Assembly (NCBI RefSeq): GCF_007745175.1
Contig: NZ_CP036271.1
Location: 1,377,154 to 1,441,153 of the forward strand
Length of the DNA: 64,000 nt
Source of the DNA: Caulifigura coniformis
GTDB taxonomy: Bacteria > Planctomycetota > Planctomycetia > Planctomycetales > Planctomycetaceae
Direction of reading: 5' to 3'
Shown here: positions 36,486 through 45,923 of the stretch, piece by piece
Numbering within the stretch: the first letter of the stretch is position 1
How the letters are laid out: every line of letters starts with the position of its first letter
Position numbers and translations under genes: made by a program
Notes under the pieces: model-generated
Databases searched by the model: none
What the model was told of the DNA's origin: nothing
Seen by the model: only the letters and a program-made list of their open reading frames with translations

Positions 36486-36749
36486 TTACTTCTTCGCGGC
36501 GGCCTTGGCAGCCGGAGCCGCCTTGGCTCCCTTGCCCTTGGCGCCCGCGTCGCCTTCTTCTTCGGTCTTCTTCTTCTTTTTCTTGCCGATCGCCGACTTC
36601 ACGACGCGGATCTTCGGCAGGCCGAATGCGCTTTCGGTCCCGGCCCAACGGTCTTCGGCCTTCAAGAATGCGATGCGTTCCTCGCGCTTCAGAACATTGC
36701 GCGACCGAGCGAGACGTCCCTTGCCACGAAGACTGCTATCAATACTCAC
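36486..36749 (-). CDS. Small basic protein of the PVC superphylum
   Basis: An 87-aa very basic protein. The first 55 residues ([20 protein letters not shown], then [18 protein letters not shown]) match the small basic protein family known from Chlamydiae, Verrucomicrobia and Planctomycetes. The tail is a Lys6 run followed by an Ala/Lys/Gly-rich extension ([12 protein letters not shown]), longer than usual. The family has been proposed to be rRNA- or ribosome-associated, but its function is not established. Phylogenetically this gene is a useful marker for the phylum. Its likely promoter is in the 383-bp spacer to 37133. Confidence 0.85.
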   Translation of the reverse strand: MSIDSSLRGKGRLARSRNVLKREERIAFLKAEDRWAGTESAFGLPKIRVVKSAIGKKKKKKTEEEGDAGAKGKGAKAAPAAKAAAKK

Positions 36750-37132
36750 GAAATCACCTGTACCGCCTGGAACCCGAATCGAAGCGAGGCAGTGTACATC
36801 TCAGACCCGCCGGACGCAAACGCGGATTGTTGGCCGCCTTCGGCCGTTCATCCAGCCGGAAATCCACCGAAATCCACCGGGAAACGGGCATGATTCCCCG
36901 GCCGTCCCGGCGGAAGCCGCCAGTCCCCGCCCGGGATCGGCCGCTCCGGGGGTCCGGCCGGCGGAATTCGGGCATCTGACGGATTGGTGGTGATGGCGTC
37001 CATGGCTCCTCCATCATCACGGCCGGGGTTGCGCGCGGGCTCGGTCGGTCAGAGCCTCTGGCGTGCATCGGTGGAGCCCCCTGTTTATTGTCATTGTCCC
37101 ACCGAGTTCTCCGCGAACGAAGAGGTCCCGCC
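36750..37132. other. 383-bp divergent spacer
   Basis: Lies between the small basic protein (minus) and a secreted esterase (plus) and should hold promoters for both. A perfect 10-bp tandem repeat, GAAATCCACC twice, is at 36859-36878. The esterase ATG at 37133 has GAGG 7 nt upstream. I see no gene or clear sigma70 pair. Confidence 0.4.
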
Positions 37133-39205
37133 ATGCTGCTTCGAGTCGTCGTCGCCTGCTGCCTGTTGAGTCCCTCCCTTTCACAGGCCGCCGAAAAGCC
37201 GTTCGACTCGTCGAACGGCGACGCCCTGGTCGCCGAATATTTCCGGCTCGAAACAGGCCGGCTGACCCGGGAGACGGCCGACCACGTCCCCGACCTGGTC
37301 GATCCGAAGGTCCGCCAGGAACGACGCCGGCAGCTGAGGGACATGCTCGGCATTGATCCGCTCCCCGAGAAGACGCCGCTGAATGCCGTCGTCACCGGGA
37401 CCATCAATCACCCGGAGTTCACGGTCGAGAAGCTCCACTTCCAGTCGTCACCCGGCCTGTATGTCACGGCCAACCTGTACATCCCCAGGAACCTGAAGGG
37501 GAAAGCTCCGACAGTCCTGTATGTCTGCGGACACTCGGTGCAGAAGAAAAATGACATCAGTTTCGGAAACAAGGCCGGCTACCAGCATCATGGTGGATGG
37601 TTCGCCCGGAACGGATTCGTCTGCCTCACCTTCGACACCCTGCAGCTCGGGGAAATCCCGGGCATTCATCATGGCACCTTCCGTGAAAACCGCTGGTGGT
37701 GGCTCCCCCGCGGATATACGCCAGCCGGTGTCGAGGCCTGGAACTGCATCCGGGCGCTCGACTACCTGGAAACGCGGCCGGAAGTCGACGCACAGAAAAT
37801 CGGCGTCACCGGCCGCTCCGGCGGCGGCGCCTACAGCTGGTGGATCGCGGGGATCGACGACCGCATCCAGGCAGCGGTTCCGGTGGCCGGAATCACCTCC
37901 CTGCAGAACCACGTGGTCGATGGCGTGATTACCGGGCACTGCGACTGCATGTTCCAGTGCAACACCTACCGCTGGGACTACTCCATGATTCCCGGCCTGT
38001 TCGCCCCGAAGCCCCTGCTGATTTCGAACACGGACAAGGACCGGATCTTCCCGGTCGACGGCGTGTTCGACGTCTACATGAAAACGCGGGGCGTCTATGC
38101 CGCCCTCAAGGCCGAGAAGAACCTCGGGCTGCAGATCACCGAAGGGCCGCACAAAGACACCCAGGAACTGCACATCCACGCCTTCGTCTGGATGAACCGA
38201 TTCCTGAAAGGCGAGGAAACGCCGATCGAGGATGTGGCGGTGAAGTTCTTCCAGCCGGAGGAACTGCGGGTCTTCGACCAGCTTCCTAAAGACGAAATCA
38301 ACACCCGGATCGATGAAGTCTTCGTTCCGCTGGCCGCGACGCCAGCGGTCCCGGCCGGAAAAGAGGAGTGGACCAGCCTCGCCAGCCGGCTTCGCGAAGG
38401 GCTGGACGACAAGGTCTTTCGCGGCTGGCCCGACCATGAGCCGACCGCAGCCGAACTCGAGGTGAAGCTCGTTTCGGAGTCAACGCGCAACGGCATGCGG
38501 ATCGAGAAGTACGAGTTCACGAGCCAGCTCCCGTACCGCCTGCCGCTGTGGGTGGTCAGCCACGGCGAACAGAAAGGCCCCGCAACCGTCATCCCGGTCG
38601 ACGACCAGGGCTGGCCGGCACTACAGGCGTGGCTGGGTGAAATGTTTCCCGTCCTCGGAATGATGGGCAGCGGAACCGCCAACGCGGCACTCGCACAGCG
38701 GTGGAAAGGACTGCTCGAAGCGCCTGGCTCGACGCTGGTGTTCAGCGCGCCGCGGGGAATCGGTCCAACCGAGTGGACGCGCACTCCGCTTCCCCGGGCC
38801 CACCTCCGTCGCCGGTTCGCCCTGCTCGGCCAGACCGACGATGGAATGCGGACATGGGACGTTCGCTGCGCCCTCAAGGCCGCCCGCTCGTTGGGCGGCC
38901 TGCAGGGACGCCCGGTGCGGCTCCTCGGGACCGGGGACGCCTCGGTCTGGACGCTCTACGCCTCGCTGTATGAGCCGCCGACTGAGGGAGTCACGCTGGC
39001 GGGGCTTCCCTCGACTCATGCCGAAGGGCCGACGCTGCTGAACGTCCTGCGAGTGCTGGATGTCCCCGTCGCCGTTGCCCTGGCGGGCGGACACGCGCCC
39101 GTCGTCGTCGAAACGGGGGATCGCACACAGAAATCGGTCACCGACTTCGCCACGCAGACGGCGGCTCGTGTGCAAGGGAACGTGATCCGGATCGAAGCGA
39201 AGTAA
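37133..39205 (+). CDS. Secreted acetyl-xylan-esterase-like alpha/beta hydrolase
   Basis: Exported 690-aa protein. The signal peptide is at 1-20 (LLRVVVACCLLSPSLSQAAE). The first half is an AXE1/dienelactone-type alpha/beta hydrolase: VLYVCGHSVQKKNDI, GYQHHGGWFARNGFVCL, the nucleophile elbow GVTGRSGGGAYSWWIAG (GxSxG) and a DKDRIFPVDGVFDVY acidic region. The His is likely in the HKDTQELHIHAF segment. The second half (about 400-690) looks like a further, degenerate hydrolase domain without a clear GxSxG. Such doubled esterases are frequent in planctomycetes with many polysaccharide-degrading genes. The ATG at 37133 with GAGG was preferred over one at 37088, since it starts the signal peptide. 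Confidence 0.85.
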   Translation: MLLRVVVACCLLSPSLSQAAEKPFDSSNGDALVAEYFRLETGRLTRETADHVPDLVDPKVRQERRRQLRDMLGIDPLPEKTPLNAVVTGTINHPEFTVEKLHFQSSPGLYVTANLYIPRNLKGKAPTVLYVCGHSVQKKNDISFGNKAGYQHHGGWFARNGFVCLTFDTLQLGEIPGIHHGTFRENRWWWLPRGYTPAGVEAWNCIRALDYLETRPEVDAQKIGVTGRSGGGAYSWWIAGIDDRIQAAVPVAGITSLQNHVVDGVITGHCDCMFQCNTYRWDYSMIPGLFAPKPLLISNTDKDRIFPVDGVFDVYMKTRGVYAALKAEKNLGLQITEGPHKDTQELHIHAFVWMNRFLKGEETPIEDVAVKFFQPEELRVFDQLPKDEINTRIDEVFVPLAATPAVPAGKEEWTSLASRLREGLDDKVFRGWPDHEPTAAELEVKLVSESTRNGMRIEKYEFTSQLPYRLPLWVVSHGEQKGPATVIPVDDQGWPALQAWLGEMFPVLGMMGSGTANAALAQRWKGLLEAPGSTLVFSAPRGIGPTEWTRTPLPRAHLRRRFALLGQTDDGMRTWDVRCALKAARSLGGLQGRPVRLLGTGDASVWTLYASLYEPPTEGVTLAGLPSTHAEGPTLLNVLRVLDVPVAVALAGGHAPVVVETGDRTQKSVTDFATQTAARVQGNVIRIEAK

Positions 39206-39232
39206 CGCGACCCGGGCTGGTCGTGAAACGAG

Positions 39233-39258
39233 GCGGGGCCGGTCGATTCGACGCGGCC
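39233..39258. terminator. Hairpin between convergent genes
   Basis: GGGGCC pairs with GGCCCC, and inside it GTCG pairs with CGAC, in the gap between convergent genes ending at 39205 and 39308. There is no T tract, so termination is only possible. Confidence 0.35.
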
Positions 39259-39307
39259 CCACTCCCGAATGTCACCTGCCAACCGACGTGGCGGCCCCGA
39301 AGCGGCG

Positions 39308-40711
39308 TTACTGCGGCGGCGGGGCGCCGGGAAGTTCCTCGACCGCCGGCGCGAGGGGCGGCGGGCCGAGCGGCGACAGCGCCGCGAGTTCCGGCTTCCA
39401 CGCCGTCTGGTCATCGAGGGAGGCGTCGTTCACCTTTACGTATTCGAAGCGGTGAATCGTCTCACGAGAGCCGGAAGGATCGACGAGCCGGGTCGCGGTC
39501 GTTCGATAGGTCTTCGGATCGAGCATCACGCTCAGCTGTTTGATGTGCCTTCGGTCCTGGGAGGTCCGCGGAACGCCCTCGAGGTGAATCTGCGTGTCGC
39601 TGTTTTCCTCGACGCTCCATTCAAACCGGTTGAGCATCTTTTCGGCCCGCAGGTCGACAACGGCGGGAAGCGCCTTCTGCGGCCCGGCCAGCACCTGCCA
39701 GATCACGTCCCACGAGCCGACCGTCTGGATGTTTTCGCTCATCCGCTTCGGAATCGGCAGTGTGTCGTAGGTCTTTTCGCGTTCGTCGACAATCGTGACA
39801 TTCTCGCCGCTCCACCAGTAGAGCTGCGGCTTGGCAGCCGCGACGGCCATCTTGCCGCCGGTGGCTGTGGAAGGTCCTTCCGCGCGCTCGACGACCGGGG
39901 CCCCTTTCAGCGTGTAGAGCCCCTTGTTCGGCGCCACGTAGATGAACTTGCCGACACCGCGGGTTTCGACTTCGAACACGGAATCGCGATCGAACCGCTT
40001 GAAGTTGATCTCGACCGATTTCAGCGCCATCGTGGCCTGTTCCCAGCGGGACAGGACCTCGAGGACCGCCGGCGTGGCGGCCGCATCGAGTTCGGCATTG
40101 AGCATGCTCGCCGAAGCTTGTTCGACCCCGTCCCCTTCGCTGCGACTCAGGAAGCCGCCGCGAAACATCCGGGGGCTGTCCACTTCGTCCATCGGGTAGA
40201 GCTTCGACACGGCCTCGCGCGGCAGATCGGGACCGGCGCCCAGCCAGGTGACGAGCCGGGGACTGTGGAACTCGGTGTCGAGAACCACGTCAAAGGCGAG
40301 CATGGCGCCGGCCTGTTCGGGGGACGCGAGAGGGGGCATCACCCGCGCCGAAGCGGAGGAGGCCTGGGACGCCAGCGGGCTGGTCGCCAGGGCATCGTGC
40401 GAGCGGGGAGTCGCCCGCAGCCGCACTTCCCCTTCGCGCTCTTCGATCACGCTCCAGCGGAACGCCGTTTCCAGCCCGGCCTGTTCGACCGGGCCGAAGA
40501 ACGCCGCCATGTATTTGAGGACCGAGTCCGGATATTCGTCGCCGTAGCGATCGGTGTACTGGTCGAGATCCGCTTCACGGACGGTCTTCGACAGGCTGGC
40601 CCAGCGGGTCAGGTATTTCGTGGGGGAGGGCGGCGCAGGCTCGTTCGCGAGCGTGCCCCAGGCGAGGCCGAAGGCGGATGCGAATCCAATCGCGGAAGCG
40701 GTCCAGCGCAT
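39308..40711 (-). CDS. Secreted protein with LolA-like C-terminal domain
   Basis: A 467-aa exported protein with signal peptide MRWTASAIGFASAFGLAWG. The N-terminal 200 residues are not recognised. The C-terminal 250 residues (from VLEVLSRWEQATMALKSVEI) resemble the LolA-type half-barrel domain found in planctomycete-specific protein families. It has a run of paired strands (VGKFIYVAPNKGLYTLKG, YWWSGENVTIVDEREKTY), and a late KTYRTTATRLVDPSGSRETI block. It may bind lipid or another hydrophobic ligand in the periplasm. It ends in a Pro-rich tail. Divergent from the sigma54 activator (188-bp gap). Family assignment is by pattern only. Confidence 0.7.
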   Translation of the reverse strand: MRWTASAIGFASAFGLAWGTLANEPAPPSPTKYLTRWASLSKTVREADLDQYTDRYGDEYPDSVLKYMAAFFGPVEQAGLETAFRWSVIEEREGEVRLRATPRSHDALATSPLASQASSASARVMPPLASPEQAGAMLAFDVVLDTEFHSPRLVTWLGAGPDLPREAVSKLYPMDEVDSPRMFRGGFLSRSEGDGVEQASASMLNAELDAAATPAVLEVLSRWEQATMALKSVEINFKRFDRDSVFEVETRGVGKFIYVAPNKGLYTLKGAPVVERAEGPSTATGGKMAVAAAKPQLYWWSGENVTIVDEREKTYDTLPIPKRMSENIQTVGSWDVIWQVLAGPQKALPAVVDLRAEKMLNRFEWSVEENSDTQIHLEGVPRTSQDRRHIKQLSVMLDPKTYRTTATRLVDPSGSRETIHRFEYVKVNDASLDDQTAWKPELAALSPLGPPPLAPAVEELPGAPPPQ

Positions 40712-40899
40712 GTGTTCGTCCCTGAACGTAGTGTTCCGCGCCGGTCGATGGCTTCGCCGGCGACGGAATGCCGCAGTTTGCGGCGGCGGACTCTATCCAA
40801 CCCGCCCCGACTGCGGAAAGACCGACTTTTGCCCCGGCACAGCACCGTTTTGGAGACGTCCCTCGACCGGCCCGACGCCCCCGGAAATAATCAACCGCC

Positions 40900-42975
40900 A
40901 TGGAATCCAATGAACTCACCCGGGTTGACACCGTGTCTCCGGTCGTCAACTACCTTGTCGTCCAGCGCGGACCGGCCCGGCTCGAAGTCGTCGACCTCAT
41001 TCCCGGCACCCGGCTGACGATCGGTCGCAGTCCGGGAAACCGCATCGTCATCCCCGACCCCAAATGCAGCCGGCAGCACTGCGAGATCTACGGCCGTGAG
41101 AACCGGTGGTTCCTCCGCGACCTCGACAGCCGGAACGGCGTCGTCGTTGACGGGCAGCGCATCTCGTCCGACTGGGAACTCGAACTGGGCCAGACGATTT
41201 CCCTTGGAACCTGCCAGCTCGTTCTGACCGACGTTCATCCCGACCTAGCGACGTCGAACTCCATCACCCCCAGCGATCCGTACGCCATCATCGAGCGCAA
41301 GGCCGGAACGCAGTTCGATCGCCCTCGCCGCGTCGCGCAGGAAGGCCCCGGCGCATCGGACCTGTTCCAGCTCGCCCGCGCCATGAACGCGGCGGTCGAT
41401 ACCGTCGCTCTGGCCGACTGTGTCCTGGAAGGCGTGATGAAAGGGACGAACTCCGATGTCGGGGGCATCCTGCTGTTCCCCAGCATGGCGGGAGGAACCG
41501 ACTCGTCCGCACTCCGGCTGATCTCCGCCCGCGGCGGGGAGAATACGGGGTTTTCCAAGTACCTGTCCGACATCGTGCTGCACGACTGCGAAGCGATTCT
41601 CGCGCACGACATCGCCGAGAACTCGCTGCTCATGGCGCGCGACAGCATCACCAGCCTCGCCGCCCGCAGCGCCATCTGCGCCCCGGTGCGCCACAAGGGC
41701 GTGGTCGTCGGACTGATTCACCTGTACGTGACTGCCGAAGGGCGGGCGCTCGATGCCGACTGCCTCGAGTTCACTCTCGCCGTGGCCGATCAGTTTGCGA
41801 GCGTCCTCGAGGCGGTCCGCGAACGCGAGCAGTTGGCCGTCGGGCTGTCGCGCGTCGAAAGCCAGTTTCAGGAACTGCGGCAGCAGCTGGCGGTGGAAAC
41901 CGAACTCGTCGGCCGCAGTCCGCTGCTCGACAAGGTGCGGAACGCGATCGCCCGCGTCGCGCCAACCGATGCCACGGTCATGATCCGCGGGGAAAGCGGC
42001 GTCGGAAAAGAACTGGTCGCCCGGGCCGTGCACTTCAACAGCGCCCGCAAGACGGGGCCGTTCGTGTGCGTCAACTGCGCGGCGCTGACGGAAACCCTTC
42101 TCGAAAGCGAGCTGTTCGGACACGAGAAAGGGGCCTTCACCGGAGCGAGCGCCCAGAAGGCAGGGAAGTTCGAACAGGCCCACATGGGGACGATCTTCCT
42201 CGACGAAGTCGGAGAGATGTCGCCCGATATTCAGTCGAAGTTCCTTCGGGTTCTCGAAGGCAACCCGTTCGAACGGGTCGGCGGCGACAAGGCCATCAAC
42301 GTGGATGTCCGCGTCGTCACGGCGACGAACCGCAATCTCGAGATGGCCGTGCGCGAAGGAAAGTTCCGGCAGGACCTCTTCTTCCGCCTGCAGGTGATCG
42401 AGGTGGTGGCCCCGCCGCTCCGCGAGCATCCGGAGGACATCCCCGCGATTACGCAGCACTTCCTTGAGCGGTTCGGGCGGAAGTCACGGGTTCGCGTGAA
42501 GGGACTGAACCGCGAGGCGATGGAACTGCTGAAACGGCATCCCTGGCCGGGCAATGTGCGCGAGCTTCGCAACGTGATTGAGCGTGCGGTGATCCTCACC
42601 GATCACGAAGTGCTCACACCGGCCGACATCACCCTCAGCCACATCGAGGCAAATCTCCAGAGCCCGCTGCCCGGAGAGACGCAGGCCCGACCGGCGACGC
42701 CCCGTTCGGACACCGTGACCGAGCGGCCGACGGAACCCGGCCCGCGATCCGCCTCGCCGGCGCCGCCCCCCATCGATCCGAACCGGATCTGGTTCGACCT
42801 CGCCGAAGAAGGGGCCACGCTCGACGAGATCGACAAGCTCTACATCCACGCCGTGCTCGAGCACTGCAAATGGAACAAGTCGAACGCGGCCCGACTGCTG
42901 GATATCGAGCGGACGACGCTCGACCGCCGGCTGAAGCGCTACGGGTTAGAACGGCCGTCGCGAGACGAGGAGTAA
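40900..42975 (+). CDS. FHA-GAF sigma54-dependent transcriptional activator
   Basis: A 691-aa enhancer-binding protein. The FHA domain (about 30-110: [20 protein letters not shown], then [14 protein letters not shown]) should bind phosphothreonine. The GAF domain (about 165-310) is a ligand sensor. The AAA+ domain (about 335-565) has Walker A GESGVGKE, the sigma54-contact loop GAFTGA, and [16 protein letters not shown]-terminal Fis-type HTH (about 645-690) is ILxH-like: [20 protein letters not shown], then [14 protein letters not shown]. It activates RNA polymerase-sigma54 at unknown promoters. A link to Ser/Thr kinase signalling is implied by the FHA domain. Single gene. Confidence 0.95.
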   Translation: MESNELTRVDTVSPVVNYLVVQRGPARLEVVDLIPGTRLTIGRSPGNRIVIPDPKCSRQHCEIYGRENRWFLRDLDSRNGVVVDGQRISSDWELELGQTISLGTCQLVLTDVHPDLATSNSITPSDPYAIIERKAGTQFDRPRRVAQEGPGASDLFQLARAMNAAVDTVALADCVLEGVMKGTNSDVGGILLFPSMAGGTDSSALRLISARGGENTGFSKYLSDIVLHDCEAILAHDIAENSLLMARDSITSLAARSAICAPVRHKGVVVGLIHLYVTAEGRALDADCLEFTLAVADQFASVLEAVREREQLAVGLSRVESQFQELRQQLAVETELVGRSPLLDKVRNAIARVAPTDATVMIRGESGVGKELVARAVHFNSARKTGPFVCVNCAALTETLLESELFGHEKGAFTGASAQKAGKFEQAHMGTIFLDEVGEMSPDIQSKFLRVLEGNPFERVGGDKAINVDVRVVTATNRNLEMAVREGKFRQDLFFRLQVIEVVAPPLREHPEDIPAITQHFLERFGRKSRVRVKGLNREAMELLKRHPWPGNVRELRNVIERAVILTDHEVLTPADITLSHIEANLQSPLPGETQARPATPRSDTVTERPTEPGPRSASPAPPPIDPNRIWFDLAEEGATLDEIDKLYIHAVLEHCKWNKSNAARLLDIERTTLDRRLKRYGLERPSRDEE

Positions 42976-42983
42976 CTAGGCGG

Positions 42984-43193
42984 CTATTCCGGCGGATCAG
43001 ATCGAGACAATAAGTGGCCAGTGGCGAGCAGGCCCATGAAGAGTGTTAGATAGATTCCACTGCTGACGACAAAGGCCATAAATCCGCGGTGATAGGTGAT
43101 GATCGCAGTGAAGATAAGCCACACACTGAACAGTTCGCCAAATGCCATCTCGCTGAACACACGGCTCACGATGGCTAAGATTTTGGTACGCAC
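42984..43193 (-). CDS. Small hydrophobic membrane protein, unrecognised
   Basis: A 69-aa product from a GTG at 43193 with GGAG 5 nt upstream. Two hydrophobic segments are clear: ELFSVWLIFTAIITY and FMAFVVSSGIYLTLFMGLLA, separated by HRG. It ends in a polar SRSDPPE. The DNA here is visibly less GC-rich than its neighbours, and the frame has no relation to the flanking genes (the sigma54 activator converges; recJ follows on the same strand). Real small membrane proteins in planctomycetes often look like this, but no family is recognised and it could be a remnant of acquired DNA. Confidence 0.55.
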   Translation of the reverse strand: MRTKILAIVSRVFSEMAFGELFSVWLIFTAIITYHRGFMAFVVSSGIYLTLFMGLLATGHLLSRSDPPE

Positions 43194-43236
43194 AACTGCT
43201 CCACAATCGTGGCAGGCACAGCTGAAGTAGGTCGAA

Positions 43237-45009
43237 CTAGGCGCTCACCGCGGGTGCGACTGCCTTGTCCGCCGGCTTCCAGTCCACCAGGTGCAGTTCC
43301 ACCGTTTCAAACCCACGGAACTCATTCATCTGAGGCTGGAAGCAGAGGGAGATCGGAGAGTCGCCGGCGGCGGCGATTTCGTCGGCCCATTCCGCCCGGC
43401 CGAACGCCACGGCCCGCAGCACCTTGCCGTTCTGACGCACCCGCAGCGACAGGTGGCGTTCTCCGCCGCCGAACTTCTTGGGTGGTTCCACAAGGTCGAG
43501 CCGGTTGATCGCAAACACCGGCCGGCGATGTTCGGCTCCATACGGGCCCAGGCGATCGAGTTCGCGAACGGCCCGTGGAGTGAGGTCGGCCAGCGTGACT
43601 TCGGCATCCACGTCCAGCGCCGGTTCCTCGACCCCCTCGACGAAGTAATCGATCGCGACCGACGCCAGCTTCTCGCGAAACGCATCGACATTCGACTTCG
43701 CCAGGCGCACCCCCGCGGCAAAGCTGTGGCCGCCGAAGCCTTCCAGGAGTTCGGCACAGGCGCCGAGGGCCGCGTGGAGGTCGAAGCCACCGAACGACCG
43801 GCCCGACCCGTGGGCCGTGCCGGCGGCCTCATTCACCTTCAACATGATCGTCGGCCGGGTGAAGTGTTCGGCGATCCGGTTGGCGACGATCCCCATTACG
43901 CCCGCGTGCCAGTCGGTGCTCGGCAGGACGAGCGCCGGATGCGACAGCCACTGCTCGTTCGCTTCGACGAGTTCCTTCGCCTGCTTGAACATCCGCCGTT
44001 CGACGGTCTGGCGGTCCTTGTTGAGTTGGTCGATATAGGCCGTGAGCTGGGCCGCCCGTGAGCGGTCTTCGGTCGTCAGCAGTTCCACGGCGAGCCGTGC
44101 CTGGCCGAGACGGCCTGCGGCATTCAGTCGGGGCCCGATGGCGAACCCAATGTCCTCCGCCGTCAGCGACTTCTTCTCATGCAGCTCGCAGATCTTCAAC
44201 AGCATCTCGAGACCGACGGTCGGCCGTTCGAGCATTGCCTGCAGTCCGTAGGCGACGAGAACCCGGTTCTCGCCACGCAGGGGAACGACGTCGGCCACGG
44301 TTCCCATCGCGGCCATTCCGACGGCCTGCATCAGGAACTCGCGCAGCCGCGGCGGCGCCTTGCCGTCCGTTCCCATCCGCTGGCAAATCGCCCACGCCAG
44401 CTTGAAGGCCACTCCCGCGCCGCACAGTTCGGGGAACGGGTACTCGCTCCCCGGACGTCGCGGATGAACCACCGTCGCCGCGCACGGCAGCGAATCGGTC
44501 ATGTGGTGGTGGTCGGTGACGATCAGCTCGAGGTTCAGCTCTTTCGCGAGGCCCGCTTCCAGCAGGCTGCAGATGCCGCAGTCGACCGTCACCACCAGCC
44601 GCGTCGGATCCTCCGCGGAGAGTTTCCGCACCGCTTCGAGGTTCAGCCCGTAGCCTTCCTCGAACCGGCAGGGGATGTAGTAGTCGACCTTCGCGCCGGC
44701 CAGCTTCAGGCAGCGATAAAGGATGCTGGTCGCCGTCACGCCGTCGACGTCGTAGTCGCCGTAGATGGTGATCCGCCGGCCGGCGTTCATCGCCGCGAGG
44801 ATCCTGTCGGCCGCCTCACTTGCGCCGGGGAGCAGGTTCGGGTCGTGCAGATCGACGAGCCGCGTCTGCAGGAAAAGCGTCGCGTCCGCTTTCGTGAGCA
44901 GGCCGCGGGCGGCCAGCACCTGGGCCAGCAGCGGAGAGCAGTCGAGGTCACGGCTCAGCCGTCCGATGACGGCCGAATCATGCAAGGCAAACGTCCAGTT
45001 TCGGGGCAT
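43237..45009 (-). CDS. recJ: Single-stranded-DNA-specific 5'-3' exonuclease RecJ
   Basis: A 590-aa DHH-family nuclease of the RecF recombination and mismatch-repair pathways. Conserved blocks are ITIYGDYDVDGVTATSILY (motif I), VVTVDCGICSLLEA, LIVTDHHHMTDSLPCAAT (the DHH motif), GPRLNAAGRLGQARLAVELL, and the DHHA1 block GSGRSFGGFDLHAALGAC with GGHSFAAGVRL. Usual RecJ length. It stands alone on the minus strand, divergent from a small secreted-protein gene. Confidence 0.97.
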   Translation of the reverse strand: MPRNWTFALHDSAVIGRLSRDLDCSPLLAQVLAARGLLTKADATLFLQTRLVDLHDPNLLPGASEAADRILAAMNAGRRITIYGDYDVDGVTATSILYRCLKLAGAKVDYYIPCRFEEGYGLNLEAVRKLSAEDPTRLVVTVDCGICSLLEAGLAKELNLELIVTDHHHMTDSLPCAATVVHPRRPGSEYPFPELCGAGVAFKLAWAICQRMGTDGKAPPRLREFLMQAVGMAAMGTVADVVPLRGENRVLVAYGLQAMLERPTVGLEMLLKICELHEKKSLTAEDIGFAIGPRLNAAGRLGQARLAVELLTTEDRSRAAQLTAYIDQLNKDRQTVERRMFKQAKELVEANEQWLSHPALVLPSTDWHAGVMGIVANRIAEHFTRPTIMLKVNEAAGTAHGSGRSFGGFDLHAALGACAELLEGFGGHSFAAGVRLAKSNVDAFREKLASVAIDYFVEGVEEPALDVDAEVTLADLTPRAVRELDRLGPYGAEHRRPVFAINRLDLVEPPKKFGGGERHLSLRVRQNGKVLRAVAFGRAEWADEIAAAGDSPISLCFQPQMNEFRGFETVELHLVDWKPADKAVAPAVSA

Positions 45010-45262
45010 TCGTCACTGGTCCGGAACGGACCGCATTCATCAGAGAGGACACTCCTTCGTCCGGCCCAAATCGCCCATGCGATCAACGACCAGCGAAACC
45101 CGACCCATTGTCACGTCGAAAGACGGATTCCGCCACCATGGGGAACGCCGCGCCGCTCTTTGATCGCCGCTCCTTGAGTCTCGCCTCGCCCTCCGGGTAT
45201 CGTGACTGAACCCGTCATCGGAGGCCGCAGCCTGCGGCCGTTCACAGCCCCTTGAGGACATC

Positions 45263-45721
45263 ATGCGTCACTGGCGATCAGCGTTGGCCTACACCGGAGT
45301 TCTCACCCTCGGTTACCTCGCCGGCGCCTCGGGGGTGTCTCCCTTCCGTCCCGCGGCCGCCCAGGACAAGGCCCTGTCCAAGCCCAATGCAAAGCTCTCC
45401 GCCGCGATCATCGCACTCAGCGAGGCGGCCGATTCGCAGAAGACCGACGGGAACTACGAAGCGATCACCCAGGGGGTGAATTCGTTCCTGGTCCTTTCAG
45501 GGGGCGGCAACGCCCGGGCCGATCTCGAAAGCGGCAGCGGCGTCGACCCGGAAACCTATGGCGCGCTCTACGCCGGGCAGGCCATTCCCGAACTGGCCGA
45601 CCAGATCACCAAGGACGACAACGGACGGCTGACCTTCAACGGCCAGGTCATCCAGATGTACTCAAAGAGCAAGCTGCAGAGGGTTTACGCGAACCGTCTG
45701 AAGCTCGCCGGGACGCGCTGA
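45263..45721 (+). CDS. Small secreted protein, unrecognised
   Basis: A 152-aa protein with a signal-like N-terminus (HWRSALAYTGVLTLGYLAGA) and a likely cleavage region near AAAQDK. The mature part has no recognised domain. It contains a polar Gly-rich LVLSGGGNARADLESGSG stretch and a strongly helical start (LSAAIIALSEAADSQK). It lies upstream of an FGE-sulfatase-domain gene, separated by a GC hairpin. Function unknown. Confidence 0.7.
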   Translation: MRHWRSALAYTGVLTLGYLAGASGVSPFRPAAAQDKALSKPNAKLSAAIIALSEAADSQKTDGNYEAITQGVNSFLVLSGGGNARADLESGSGVDPETYGALYAGQAIPELADQITKDDNGRLTFNGQVIQMYSKSKLQRVYANRLKLAGTR

Positions 45722-45860
45722 AACTCGCGCCTTATGCAGGCGGCTGGAAGTGCCGTTCCGTCGAGTCGACCGGGCGATCCGGCCGGGTGACAGGACGGCG
45801 TCTGAACGTCTTGTCGACGGAGTCCGGGGTTGGGAAGCCGGATTGCGGCAACGCTGTCGC

Positions 45861-45883
45861 ACCGGCCCCTGCGGGGGGCCGGT
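45861..45883 (+). terminator. GC-rich hairpin after the 152-aa gene
   Basis: A perfect 9-bp stem, ACCGGCCCC with GGGGCCGGT, around a 5-nt loop, followed by TGTCGCTTGTATTTT. It sits 139 bp after the stop at 45721 and 40 bp before the next start. It could terminate the small secreted-protein transcript or lie in the leader of the next gene. Confidence 0.45.
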
Positions 45884-45923
45884 TGTCGCTTGTATTTTGT
45901 CCCGACTTGCGCCGGAAAGTCTT

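Noticed and set aside
45219..45241. GGCCGC/GCGGCC hairpin before the 152-aa gene
   Set aside because: Short 6-bp stem in GC-rich DNA, no T tract; expected by chance.
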